41,174 nucleotides of DNA from positions 1 to 41,174 of the IMG/VR virus record IMGVR_UViG_3300021373_001029, one strand, 5' to 3'. This document shows positions 7,353 through 15,377 of this stretch, piece after piece (the first letter of the stretch is position 1; each line of letters begins with the position of its first letter). Both the position numbers and the translations under genes were made by a program. The notes under the pieces are model-generated. The model did no database searches and was not told the origin of the DNA. It was given only the letters and a program-made list of their open reading frames with translations. The stretch is from a virus.

Positions 7353-9051
7353 TTACTATATCCCAGGCAAAACCGTTCATTAGCTCGCCTCTTGAAAACT
7401 GACAATAACTTAGATGAGCCATTAGTGCTGTCATTTCGTCTCTGTCTGGAATATGTAAATTTTCAACCTCTGCTAATGTAGTATTACACACCATTGATGC
7501 ACAATTTGGTCCTAATGCAATAGCAGGCTTTCCAAAATTTAATGCTTCTAAGGCAGCAATACTATTGTATGTAACCAAGCAGTGTACATCTTTTGCTAGT
7601 GCAGCTTCAATTGAGTCGTTGGCTATACGTTGTGTTCTATTAGGTTTTAGACGCACTTCGATGGGGCGATTGGTGTGTTGTTTTAACTGTTCTACTATTT
7701 GTTGTGTCCATTCTTCTGGACTTGGTTGATCAAAAAATTTCATAACCTTATCACTAGGAGGACATACTAATATTTTGCGACCAGGTTTAAATTTTCTAAA
7801 TTTCCAACCTAATAATCTATCTGTAGGACGTTCAATAATTGGCCCATAGTCTTGTAAGTTATTTTTTGTAACTCTATGCCAACCTTTTGATTTGCTTTTT
7901 GAATTACCAAAATATCCTGTATCAATAGCGTAAAAATCTCTGCCAGTTTCCCAACAGTGTTTAACTGCTTCTCTACTAGACTTTCCGACGCCACGAATAA
8001 TCAACGGAGTATCTGTATTTTTTTCTTCGTCCCAAGTACTTAATTTGCCGTTGCAACCTAATGAAAATGCTTCTAAGTATTCGTCGTAAACATAGTTTTT
8101 TCCGTTGTAGTTTAAATCATCGTTAAAAATTGCTGCTACTTTAGCAGTCTTTTCTTGTTGAAATTTGTTTTGTATTATCTTCATTGCACTTTCCTCAGTA
8201 TGACCGTAGTAAGTTCCTTTAGGGTCAATTGTTGCACATACAAAAGAACTAATTGTTTCTTTGAAGTCTTCTGGTAATGTTAAATTATTAATTAAATTAG
8301 GAGCTCGTTTTTCAGCCATCATTTTTGCGGTTACGTTTTGATATTCCTTTATAAGAAATTTACGTTCATTTTTATAATATTCATTTGAATACTCGCAGTC
8401 GTAATACTCCGGAAACCACGGGCCTCCTTCTGTGTAGTGTAAGAATTTAGGAGTGCCGTCTTCGGGCTCATTATACCAGCCTACTAACCAATTCCATTCG
8501 TGACTTATTTCGCCTATCTCTTCATCTTTAAGCCAACTAAATCTATGTAAGTATGCACCAGTAATATCTTCGTTATTAACTAACTCTGTAGTTAAGTTTG
8601 CATTACTAGGATGTCCGCAATTTATTAACATCATACTTGACCAATTTTTACGAGGATATTGATGTTGCTCTTTGCCGTCCATCTTAGTTCCTTGTTTGGG
8701 CGTATAGTCGTGCTTTGCACACATTACTGCATACTTGTCGTCTTTTTGATCAAACAATTTTTTAACATCGTCAAGAGCAATAAAGTCGCAATCAATAAAC
8801 AATGCCCAGCCTTTGTGTTGTCGCAGTGCCGGAACTAAGAAACGAGTAAATGTAAATTCTGTACTTGCAAGTTTGTCTTTGTCTCTCCAATATACACCTT
8901 TTTCTCTAAGATTTTTTTGTTTTAACGGAACAATATCTACGTTAACTGATGCAGTATCAATAATACTTTGCTTACAGGCTTGATATGCAATATCTTCTCT
9001 ACTATCCCAACCTATGTAAATTTTATAATCGTATTTGCTATTTTCTTTCAA
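7339..9051 (-). CDS. bifunctional GT-A + KpsS-like GT-B glycosyltransferase, paralog 4
   Basis: This is a two-domain enzyme of about 570 residues. The N-terminal domain (about 1-235) is GT8-like: Y-K-I-Y-I-G-W-D-S-R-E opening, donor motif F-I-D-C-D-F, and an E-W-N-W-L-V-G-W-Y plus H-Y-T-E-G-G-P end block. The C-terminal domain (about 285-570) carries T-N-R-P-I-E-V-R-L-K-P, V-T-Y-N-S-I-A-A-L-E-A-L and G-K-P-A-I-A-L-G-P-N. The likely start is TTG 9051, with a perfect GGAGG six nt upstream. GTG 9066 would add five residues but lacks a site. It overlaps the 3' end of the cytidylyltransferase-cupin gene. Fusion of two transferases suggests sequential addition of two sugars, an inference. Confidence 0.85.
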   Translation of the reverse strand: MKENSKYDYKIYIGWDSREDIAYQACKQSIIDTASVNVDIVPLKQKNLREKGVYWRDKDKLASTEFTFTRFLVPALRQHKGWALFIDCDFIALDDVKKLFDQKDDKYAVMCAKHDYTPKQGTKMDGKEQHQYPRKNWSSMMLINCGHPSNANLTTELVNNEDITGAYLHRFSWLKDEEIGEISHEWNWLVGWYNEPEDGTPKFLHYTEGGPWFPEYYDCEYSNEYYKNERKFLIKEYQNVTAKMMAEKRAPNLINNLTLPEDFKETISSFVCATIDPKGTYYGHTEESAMKIIQNKFQQEKTAKVAAIFNDDLNYNGKNYVYDEYLEAFSLGCNGKLSTWDEEKNTDTPLIIRGVGKSSREAVKHCWETGRDFYAIDTGYFGNSKSKSKGWHRVTKNNLQDYGPIIERPTDRLLGWKFRKFKPGRKILVCPPSDKVMKFFDQPSPEEWTQQIVEQLKQHTNRPIEVRLKPNRTQRIANDSIEAALAKDVHCLVTYNSIAALEALNFGKPAIALGPNCASMVCNTTLAEVENLHIPDRDEMTALMAHLSYCQFSRGELMNGFAWDIVNESH

Positions 9052-9805
9052 TATCTTCCTCCACACATTCTGTGCCGCGCTGTACTTCTAGTATATGGGC
9101 ATTTTGATTTCCTGGATTAGATGCCTGATGCCACACGCCAATGTCGATTCCGTAAGGACGACTGTCAGGTTTTAGTAGTAATGAGCTCTGTACATCGTTC
9201 CAGTTAGTATCCATTCTAACTTCGCCTTCTAGTATAGTCCACAGTTCTGATCGTTTAAAATGTCTTTGGTTGCTTAGACTTTTGCCGGGATATATTACAA
9301 GTTCTTTTACTTTATAACCTTTCTCTGGTTTGTGATCTAGCACACGCCAGTAACCCCAGTCACGTTCAGTCTTTTGTGTTTTCCATTCATCAAGTATCCA
9401 ACTACTCGAATTCATTTTGTTGTTGCCGCCAACGCCAAACACAAATTCTACATTATGCGCATCGGCATATGTTGTCATTTCTGGAATATTAGAATCTGTT
9501 CTGTCGCCACCGTTTGCAAAAATAATATGCGCACTGCTATTTGTTGCTAAAGTTTTATAAATTGCACCACAAGCAGAATCATCAGAGTCGTCAAAACTCA
9601 TTACATCATCTACTATTGTCATTTCTTTTATTAATGCAAGGCGTTCTTGGAAAGGCATAAAGGGCCTGCCTTTCTTGCGTGTTAACCATTCGTCACTGTT
9701 CAAACCAACAACAAGTTTGTCGCCTAGCTTCTTCGCTTCTTTAAAATACTCAATATGTCCTGAGTGTAAGGGATCAAATCCCCCAGTTACCAATACTAGT
9801 TTCAT
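9038..9805 (-). CDS. cytidylyltransferase-cupin fusion protein
   Basis: This 255-residue protein has an N-terminal nucleotidyltransferase domain (about 1-135) with T-G-G-F-D-P-L-H-S-G-H (7-17), containing the H-x-G-H motif. This is followed by a cupin domain (about 165-245) with H-F-K-R-S-E-L-W-T-I-L-E-G. The first half resembles the RfaE/HldE adenylyltransferase and glycerol-3-phosphate cytidylyltransferase family, which activates phosphosugars or polyols with CTP or ATP. The classical downstream S-T-T motif is not obvious. Fused to a cupin it could make and isomerise an activated sugar for the nearby transferases (inference). ATG 9805 lies 5 nt after the late motif AATAAATA, with no ribosome binding site. 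Confidence 0.85.
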   Translation of the reverse strand: MKLVLVTGGFDPLHSGHIEYFKEAKKLGDKLVVGLNSDEWLTRKKGRPFMPFQERLALIKEMTIVDDVMSFDDSDDSACGAIYKTLATNSSAHIIFANGGDRTDSNIPEMTTYADAHNVEFVFGVGGNNKMNSSSWILDEWKTQKTERDWGYWRVLDHKPEKGYKVKELVIYPGKSLSNQRHFKRSELWTILEGEVRMDTNWNDVQSSLLLKPDSRPYGIDIGVWHQASNPGNQNAHILEVQRGTECVEEDIERK

Positions 9806-9810
9806 ACTGA

Positions 9811-9818
9811 TATTTATT
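9811..9818 (-). promoter_or_regulatory. late-promoter motif AATAAATA
   Basis: Minus-strand AATAAATA followed by exactly five bases (TCAGT) and the ATG of the cytidylyltransferase-cupin gene. The predicted start of transcription falls at or next to the ATG. Confidence 0.5.
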
Positions 9819-9839
9819 AACTACTAGTATTATTATTTT

Positions 9840-10322
9840 TTAGATTGACTTTGAAAACTTAACGTGTAGATGCTTGCCTTTATTTCTAACGCAATATATG
9901 TTAGTAAAATTTTCTTCAGTAAGAATGTTCTGTAATGTATAAAGATTGTATCCACTTTTATGAATATCCCATACATCACTGTCGCCTTCTCTTTGCCAAC
10001 CCCAAAATCCTGCTTGAGCGTGTTCTATATGTTTTCCTGATATCCATTGTTGAATATGATAATCCATATTCGGTAACATCATTTCGCATATAGCATCTGT
10101 CTTCATAATATTATGCCAGGCACGTAATGTTCTGCGTCCTTGGTCAAATGTTAAATGTTCAAAGAAATGCCTAGAAAAAATATTATCTACACTACTATGA
10201 TTTATTAGTTTATCAATCTCCCAAGCAGGACATACAAAATCTATTTTTGGTAATTTTCTAATATCACAGGTTTTGAAACCTAATTTTGTTGGATTTTCTC
10301 CACACCCAAATTCTATGTCCAT
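9840..10322 (-). CDS. class I SAM-dependent methyltransferase (short)
   Basis: This 160-residue methyltransferase has motif I E-F-G-C-G-E-N-P at residues 4-11 and an acidic C-D-I-R-K-L strand (motif II). A V-D-N-I-F-S-R-H-F-F-E-H-L block (motif IV/V) follows, as in sugar and small-molecule methyltransferases of glycan clusters. It is truncated at the N-terminus compared with typical 200-250 residue members but complete through the Rossmann core. ATG 10322 has AGGAGTAATACAAA in front. It sits between GT-B paralog 5 and the cytidylyltransferase, so methylation of a sugar or glycan end is the best guess. DNA or protein as target cannot be excluded. Confidence 0.8.
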   Translation of the reverse strand: MDIEFGCGENPTKLGFKTCDIRKLPKIDFVCPAWEIDKLINHSSVDNIFSRHFFEHLTFDQGRRTLRAWHNIMKTDAICEMMLPNMDYHIQQWISGKHIEHAQAGFWGWQREGDSDVWDIHKSGYNLYTLQNILTEENFTNIYCVRNKGKHLHVKFSKSI

Positions 10323-10328
10323 TTTGTA

Positions 10329-11246
10329 TTACTCCTCTAACAAATGATACCACGGATCACCTCTAGAGATTTCATCCTCTCGCCATTGACAGTATCCTAA
10401 ATTATTTAACCATTGTTGTCTTTCAAACATAATTGGATTTTCAATGTTTGCTAAATCTTTATTGCTACAGTCCCAGGCCATAGAACTTGAACACATACTA
10501 AATGTAGGAATACCTTCGCATATACTTTCTGTTAGTGCATTTGAATTAAACCCTACTACAGCATATGCATCACGAAAGTCTTTATATAAACCGTCGCCGC
10601 CTTCTAATAGCCCTGCTGCCTGACCACTACCGAGAGTGTTTTCGCTAATATCAATATTAAAGTTTTTTAATACTTGCAATTGGCGGTCTTGGCGTAACGG
10701 ATGCATACGTACACGTATAGGACGATCAGTATGTTTTTTAATTTCATTTAGTGTAAATGTAAGAAAGTTTTCATAAGATCCGTGCTTTTCTAACAAATTC
10801 TTTAGACTACTATCACCAGGACGTTGTAATACTACGAGTATATATTCACCTGATGTACGCCAGTCTTTGATTTCTATATTTTGTTCTCGTTGTATACGCA
10901 ACCACCTATCACTCGGACTATTTTCGTTACAGTAGTTACCTTCGTCTTGGAAGTAACTTGTCCAGCTGTATCTATGATATGCTCCTGGACAGCCAGGTTT
11001 CTTCATATTTCGACGGAATACTGCACTTTCTGTTACTATAAAAGGCTTATTACTATCTAATATATATTGATAGTATTTTTTAAACTTTTTTCTCTTTTGA
11101 CTAATAATATTATTTTGTATTAAAACATCAGCAGATTGTATAGTATCTTGATCAGCCCAAGGCACAATTTTAAAGTTAGGAAGATCGGGTATAGGATGAT
11201 TCCTATACATTTCTTCTATACCGACTACTAAACTATTTTTGTTCAT
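10329..11246 (-). CDS. KpsS/KpsC-like GT-B glycosyltransferase, paralog 5
   Basis: This 305-residue protein belongs to the same local family: H-T-D-R-P-I-R-V-R-M-H-P near residues 168-179, a G-F-N-S-N-A-L-T-E-S loop near 235-245, G-I-P-T-F-S-M after it, and the tail N-I-E-N-P-I-M-F-E-R-Q-Q-W-L-N. The tail resembles paralog 1 most. It contains an unusual Gly-rich insert (G-L-L-E-G-G-D-G) before the Ser/Asn loop. It overlaps the upstream methyltransferase by 14 nt and ends 6 nt before the next methyltransferase, so a methyltransferase flanks it on each side. Confidence 0.75.
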   Translation of the reverse strand: MNKNSLVVGIEEMYRNHPIPDLPNFKIVPWADQDTIQSADVLIQNNIISQKRKKFKKYYQYILDSNKPFIVTESAVFRRNMKKPGCPGAYHRYSWTSYFQDEGNYCNENSPSDRWLRIQREQNIEIKDWRTSGEYILVVLQRPGDSSLKNLLEKHGSYENFLTFTLNEIKKHTDRPIRVRMHPLRQDRQLQVLKNFNIDISENTLGSGQAAGLLEGGDGLYKDFRDAYAVVGFNSNALTESICEGIPTFSMCSSSMAWDCSNKDLANIENPIMFERQQWLNNLGYCQWREDEISRGDPWYHLLEE

Positions 11247-11793
11247 TTCTAAATAACAAACCTGTACGTTTTATAAATTGATGTTTTCTTTTTTTACCCA
11301 TTGTAGAATGTTTACGCATATCTATAGTTAGTTCATTATCAAATATAAATCCGTAACTTAACATTGTATCAATCCAGTATTCTTGTGTATTACAGTTTAC
11401 GTGATGGTATCCATTGGCTCCTACAGGAGCATATGTCATTATTAAAAATTTACATTTTTGCATTGCTTGAACATAGTTTGGAATATATCTTTCGTATACG
11501 TGTTCTACAAATTCACAACTCCAGGCAAGATCGTACTGTTTACTTACTGGAGCAGGGCCGATTGTAAAATCGTGTATAATGAACTTGTTTGAATCGTATC
11601 TTTCTAATGTGTGATCGCCATCAATGCCTTCAGCATCAATGCCTATACTATTGGCAAGTTCAACTTGACCTCCTGGTCCGCATCCAACATCCAACATTGA
11701 GTTTGTATTTAGGTTTTTAATGGCCCATTGTAATACACCTTCGTCGGTATGTGTTACTCCGTTATGCCCTCCAAGATGTTCTTCTAAAATCAT
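11233..11793 (-). CDS. class I SAM-dependent methyltransferase
   Basis: This 186-residue protein has motif I M-L-D-V-G-C-G-P-G-G (33-42), the acidic ribose-binding strand G-I-D-A-E-G-I-D-G-D and a post-II block D-L-A-W-S-C-E-F-V-E-H-V. This is the FkbM/UbiE-like core seen in many polysaccharide clusters. The C-terminus is basic and Lys/Arg-rich (G-K-K-R-K-H-Q-F). It has no target-recognition domain of a DNA methyltransferase, so a glycan or small-molecule target is favoured. Its ATG overlaps the TGA of the GT-A gene upstream (ATGA), showing coupling. Confidence 0.85.
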   Translation of the reverse strand: MILEEHLGGHNGVTHTDEGVLQWAIKNLNTNSMLDVGCGPGGQVELANSIGIDAEGIDGDHTLERYDSNKFIIHDFTIGPAPVSKQYDLAWSCEFVEHVYERYIPNYVQAMQKCKFLIMTYAPVGANGYHHVNCNTQEYWIDTMLSYGFIFDNELTIDMRKHSTMGKKRKHQFIKRTGLLFRNEQK

Positions 11794-12440
11794 ACTATTC
11801 CTTGACTTTTGTATTTGTTATAGGTATTTAAAAACTTTTCTTTAAATTTTTGATCACCTTTTAGTGTTAAAAATACACTATTAGTTTTATTTTTTCCTAT
11901 TGACATCCATTGATTGCCAACTGACTGAAAATTAAATTTACCTGCAAATGTATTTAACACTATTTGATCTCGTCCCCATTTCCACTCGTCAAATGGAATT
12001 GATGTTAATTCTTCATATAGTTCTTGTCTAAGACTGTTTTGATTAAACACAACTAGTCCGGCTAGCCACCTATCTTCTTTATGATGTTTTAGAACGTGTT
12101 GTTTTTTAAACAAGTTGTTAATCTCAGTAGGATTAATTATTGAACGTGTACATATAGTGTCGCAGTCAAGAGTAACTACATTTTCATTATTAGAAAATTT
12201 TTCTTTTGCTACTAAAAATCGTACTCCTTGTAAATACGAAATTTTTGCTTCGTCGTTTACAAACTGTCTTTGTTCGGTGGTAATGCTTGCGTATTTTAAT
12301 TTATTAAGTTTTGTAGGATTTACAATATGACAATGTAGTCCAAGCCACGGGTTATGTCGATGTATACTTGATAGTAATGGTACTGCCCAAGTGTCGTAAT
12401 AAGTTTGATCACATCCTAATACTACATTATAAAGTGGCAT
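11790..12440 (-). CDS. GT-A fold glycosyltransferase (DCD motif)
   Basis: This 216-residue transferase has an opening strand Y-N-V-V-L-G-C-D, an L-L-S-S-I-H-R-H-N helix as in GT8-type enzymes, the donor motif V-T-L-D-C-D-T-I (89-96) and a late W-K-W-G-R-D-Q-I-V-L-N acceptor block. It starts within the last codons of uvsY (14-nt overlap), so the glycan cassette is read through directly from the recombination operon. This links its timing to uvsXY transcription. It is shorter than usual GT8 proteins (about 280-330) and may act on a small acceptor. The donor is unknown. Confidence 0.8.
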   Translation of the reverse strand: MPLYNVVLGCDQTYYDTWAVPLLSSIHRHNPWLGLHCHIVNPTKLNKLKYASITTEQRQFVNDEAKISYLQGVRFLVAKEKFSNNENVVTLDCDTICTRSIINPTEINNLFKKQHVLKHHKEDRWLAGLVVFNQNSLRQELYEELTSIPFDEWKWGRDQIVLNTFAGKFNFQSVGNQWMSIGKNKTNSVFLTLKGDQKFKEKFLNTYNKYKSQGIV

Positions 12441-12882
12441 CTTCCATACCCGCTACTCTTAGCTTAACTACGTTAGTAATTTGCCATTGTTTTTGATCAA
12501 GAGCTTTGAGTACACCTAACCATTTGTTACGCATTAGTGCGAATTCGTTAATGATTTTTTCATAGTCAACAACGTCTGCCTCACCGTCAACGTATTTTTC
12601 AACGTCACGGCTTGACAGAGCTCGTTGGTAGTTTTCAAGGTATTTTTTAAAGTATGAGCTACGCAATCTACGTAGCTCAATATTTAGATAGTTTAGTATA
12701 GCTTCAATCTCTTGAAGTTGATTAAATCGTTGTTCAACAATACCTGGCATACTTGCTGCCGCACGTTCTACATTGCCAACTAGTTTAACCTCTTTGCGAG
12801 CATCAACCATTTCGTTTTCAAAGTAAGCAACTGCTTGTGGTATTTTGTTTATATCACGAGATACTTCGCTATACCAACCCAT
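12427..12882 (-). CDS. uvsY: UvsY recombination mediator
   Basis: T4 UvsY loads UvsX onto gp32-covered single strands. This 151-residue protein has the expected size (T4: 137). The L-R-R-L-R-S-S-Y-F-K-K-Y-L segment (71-83) and A-L-S-S-R-D-V-E-K-Y-V-D-G-E block (88-101) are typical of marine T4-like UvsY, and the C-terminal K-L-R-V-A-G-M-E-D-A is also characteristic. It is mostly helical and charged. ATG 12882 forms TAATG with the small acidic gene upstream. The order uvsX - small gene - uvsY supports the call. Confidence 0.9.
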   Translation of the reverse strand: MGWYSEVSRDINKIPQAVAYFENEMVDARKEVKLVGNVERAAASMPGIVEQRFNQLQEIEAILNYLNIELRRLRSSYFKKYLENYQRALSSRDVEKYVDGEADVVDYEKIINEFALMRNKWLGVLKALDQKQWQITNVVKLRVAGMEDATL

Positions 12883-13115
12883 TATTCATCCCACTCTAGT
12901 TCTTCTTCTAATACATCATCTTCGTCAAGGTCTAGATAATAATTAATAGCAATGTCTAAAGCAGTATCGTGACCTAATGCAGATATAAGTTGCTGATCTT
13001 CAGTACCCATATCAGCCATTAAATCTACATAACGCTCAGCGGCCTGTTCAACGTGCTTTTTATCAACATACTCTTTAAACAATGTCCAAATATCAACTAT
13101 CTGTGTGTCGTCCAT
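12882..13115 (-). CDS. small acidic protein between uvsX and uvsY (77 aa)
   Basis: This is an unrecognised helical protein of 77 residues with a strongly acidic end (D-L-D-E-D-D-V-L-E-E-E-L-E-W-D-E). ATG 13115 has GAGGAG six nt upstream, and it is coupled to uvsY by TAATG. A role with UvsX/UvsY is likely from position. The acidic tail could mimic DNA or the gp32 C-terminus, but this is a guess. Confidence 0.8.
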   Translation of the reverse strand: MDDTQIVDIWTLFKEYVDKKHVEQAAERYVDLMADMGTEDQQLISALGHDTALDIAINYYLDLDEDDVLEEELEWDE

Positions 13116-13118
13116 ATT

Positions 13119-14210
13119 TTACTCCTCGATTAGTTGTGAGTCTTCTAGTTCTACTTCGTCAATAGTATCCTCATCAGAGGTATTTACCACAGTTGATTGT
13201 TTTACTAGGTAATCTGACATAACCTTGTCAAGGTTTTCGCCTACCCACTTTTTACGATAGTCAAGGATTTCTTCACCATCGAGTGTAGTGTACGCAAGTC
13301 TGTTGCCTTGCTTTTTAATAATGTCTTTTGCTTCAAATAATTCAAGCAATCCACTATAAGGATTCATTCCTGTTTCATAAGGAATTTTAACCTGTACACC
13401 TTCAAAGGGTTTAGCGTAACGAGTCTTCATAACTTTACAGCCAGCACGGATGCCCATAACTTGACTGATCTTGTTACCATCTTCGTCTTCTTTTAATTTT
13501 AGTTTCTTCATAGCAACAACAATACTTGATGCATAAATGAAACCTTGTCCACCACTGATCTTGTCATCTGGATCAAACATATCTTGTGATGCGTATGTGT
13601 GGTTAGTACATACAAGTCCTACATTATGTGAACCAATCATATTAACTGTATTACGCACAAGTGATGTTAGTGCCTTAGGCTTACGACCCATATCACCTTT
13701 CATATCACCTTTGTTAAACTGATCAACATCTGTAGGCGTTAACAACATACCTAAACTGTCAATTACAAACAACACTTTAGGACGTTCTTCTTCATCCATT
13801 GCTTTGTAGTCTGTCATAAATGTTGAAATAGTTTTTGCAACATCATCAATCATTGACATATTAAGTTTAAGTAGTTTATCCTCTGATGTATCAACGTCAA
13901 GTGCGTGTAGCCAACTTTCATCAAGTGCATTTTCTGAGTCAATAAGAACTACAAAAATACCTTGTTGTTGTGCTTCCTTTACAATGTTTCCTGCACAGAT
14001 ATATGATTTACCTGCACCAGATTCGCCTGCAAACACAGTAACCTTACCCATTGGAACACCTCTATGGAAGTCTCCTGAGATAAGATAATTAAGTGCATAG
14101 TTACCCGTACTAATCCAGTCAGTAGGGTCGTTAAAACCACTGCTCATACCTGAAATAGATTTTGTTAATGAATTCCGAAATTTCGTCGGATCGAACGATT
14201 TATTAGCCAT
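13119..14210 (-). CDS. uvsX: UvsX RecA-like strand-exchange protein
   Basis: This is the phage RecA/Rad51 homologue for strand invasion and recombination-dependent replication. It has 363 residues, close to T4 UvsX (391). Walker A is G-E-S-G-A-G-K-S (62-69), a V-L-F-V-I-D-S-L-G Walker B strand lies near 149-157, and a C-T-N-H motif follows near 200. The C-terminus is acidic. ATG 14210 has AGGAG. Its leader contains a 12-bp inverted repeat (14233-14302) that could control its expression relative to gene 32. Confidence 0.95.
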   Translation of the reverse strand: MANKSFDPTKFRNSLTKSISGMSSGFNDPTDWISTGNYALNYLISGDFHRGVPMGKVTVFAGESGAGKSYICAGNIVKEAQQQGIFVVLIDSENALDESWLHALDVDTSEDKLLKLNMSMIDDVAKTISTFMTDYKAMDEEERPKVLFVIDSLGMLLTPTDVDQFNKGDMKGDMGRKPKALTSLVRNTVNMIGSHNVGLVCTNHTYASQDMFDPDDKISGGQGFIYASSIVVAMKKLKLKEDEDGNKISQVMGIRAGCKVMKTRYAKPFEGVQVKIPYETGMNPYSGLLELFEAKDIIKKQGNRLAYTTLDGEEILDYRKKWVGENLDKVMSDYLVKQSTVVNTSDEDTIDEVELEDSQLIEE

Positions 14211-14232
14211 TTTTTCTCCTATTTAAAAGTTA

Positions 14233-14302
14233 GTCTCTACTAGTGTTTGGAACTTTGACAGGTAAACCGTGAATCTCTGTTCTCGATTTTACTAGTAGAG
14301 AC
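14233..14302 (-). repeat. 12-bp inverted repeat in the gene 32 - uvsX leader
   Basis: GTCTCTACTAGT at 14233-14244 pairs perfectly with ACTAGTAGAGAC at 14291-14302, around a 46-nt loop. No U-tract follows, so it is not a simple terminator. It fills most of the 103-nt gap between gene 32 and uvsX and ends 22 nt before the uvsX ATG. It may be an RNA regulatory structure. Confidence 0.75.
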
Positions 14303-14313
14303 GTCTTATTTTA

Positions 14314-15288
14314 TTAACCTTGACGTGATCTAATCATTGCTAGAATGTCTTGGGCATTGCCACCTTCTGCAGGAGCCGCTTCAGCCGCTGGTGCTGGAGT
14401 TACTTCTGGTGCTGCCGCTGGAGCAGTTTCTACTGGAGCACTTTGGCTTACAGCAGTTGCTTGTGGGCTTGCCGCTTTTTGTGGATCACCTGTGCGTTGT
14501 GCGAATCCTGCAGGACGGAAATACTGTCCCCAACGATCCATATCAAACGCTTCGCCATCTACTGAAGCTTCAAACATTTCTTGCATTACTTTTAGTTCTA
14601 TATCGCCTGGCTTCTTAGGAAGGAAGTCATCTAAATTAAACAAGCCGTGTGTATCAATAGCAGCCATTTCTGCATCATTTAGTGGACGATCTCTACGAGC
14701 CCAATTTGATGTTGAGTAATCTGCATATCCGCCTTTTGAAGTTTTGTTAAGACGGAAGTCTACACCAGCAGTATAATCTGTTGGCAGTTCTTCCATATCT
14801 GGGTCCATAAGCGCCTGCTTAATGATCTGGAAGATTTGTGGTCCAATAATAAACCTACGAATTGGATTCTCAGGTGTAGTATCGTCCGATAGTGGGTTAT
14901 CAGTTACAAACCCTTGGAAGATGTAAGAACGTTTCTTCCAATACTTACGACCCATATCTTCTAAACTTGGGTCTTTAAACCATCCACGTACTTCATTAAG
15001 AATGTTACAAGTTTCGCCGTACATTTCCATACACGGTACTTGTACTTGTACAGGGCGTGAATCAGTTTCGCCTTTTACGCCTGCAAATGGTAGTTTGATA
15101 ACAAGTCTTTCTTTCCAAAAGAATGTGTTATCTGCATTACCGTCTGGTAAGAAACGCATCGTTGCCGACTCGCCTTCTTTAATATTCCAAAATGGGTAAA
15201 TGCTGTTATCACCGCCTGACTGACGGTTTCCTGAAGCGCCTGCTTCTTGTGCTTTGAGCTTTGCTCGGATTTCTGCTAATGATGCCAT
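14314..15288 (-). CDS. 32: gp32 single-stranded DNA-binding protein
   Basis: This is a T4 gp32-type replication SSB of 324 residues (T4: 301). The N-terminal K-L-K-A-Q (10-14) resembles the LAST-type cooperativity motif. An OB-fold core contains C-M-E-M-Y-G-E-T-C and aromatic W/F/Y residues. Unusually, an Ala/Pro-rich linker (about 265-310) precedes a short Q-D-I-L-A-M-I-R-S-R-Q-G end instead of a strongly acidic tail. ATG 15288 has AGGAGG. The gene has its own consensus sigma-70 promoter at 15355-15383 and leads the uvsX-uvsY-glycan operon. T4 gp32 represses its own translation; the AT-rich leader here would permit that (inference). Confidence 0.95.
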   Translation of the reverse strand: MASLAEIRAKLKAQEAGASGNRQSGGDNSIYPFWNIKEGESATMRFLPDGNADNTFFWKERLVIKLPFAGVKGETDSRPVQVQVPCMEMYGETCNILNEVRGWFKDPSLEDMGRKYWKKRSYIFQGFVTDNPLSDDTTPENPIRRFIIGPQIFQIIKQALMDPDMEELPTDYTAGVDFRLNKTSKGGYADYSTSNWARRDRPLNDAEMAAIDTHGLFNLDDFLPKKPGDIELKVMQEMFEASVDGEAFDMDRWGQYFRPAGFAQRTGDPQKAASPQATAVSQSAPVETAPAAAPEVTPAPAAEAAPAEGGNAQDILAMIRSRQG

Positions 15289-15334
15289 AATTTATGCCTC
15301 CTATAATGCCTTTATGGTTATTTTATGTGCCTAT

Positions 15335-15377
15335 TTGTTTGTAGCACAGTTGTTATTATATGCTATTCTACAAACAA
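15335..15377. promoter_or_regulatory. 10-bp inverted repeat over the gene 32 promoter (operator-like)
   Basis: TTGTTTGTAG at 15335-15344 is the exact inverse of CTACAAACAA at 15368-15377. The right arm lies in the -35/-10 spacer and the left arm just downstream of the -10 box, so a bound dimer would block the promoter. Confidence 0.6.

Noticed and set aside
14233-14302. A 70-nt span with a paired end stem that looks like a tRNA by length
   Set aside because: There is no D-arm or T-arm pattern, no recognisable anticodon arm and the stem is 12 bp, so it is reported as an inverted repeat only.
14337-14719. Long plus-strand frames opposite the gp32 C-terminus
   Set aside because: They mirror the Ala/Pro-rich codons of gp32, have no ribosome binding sites and no family features.
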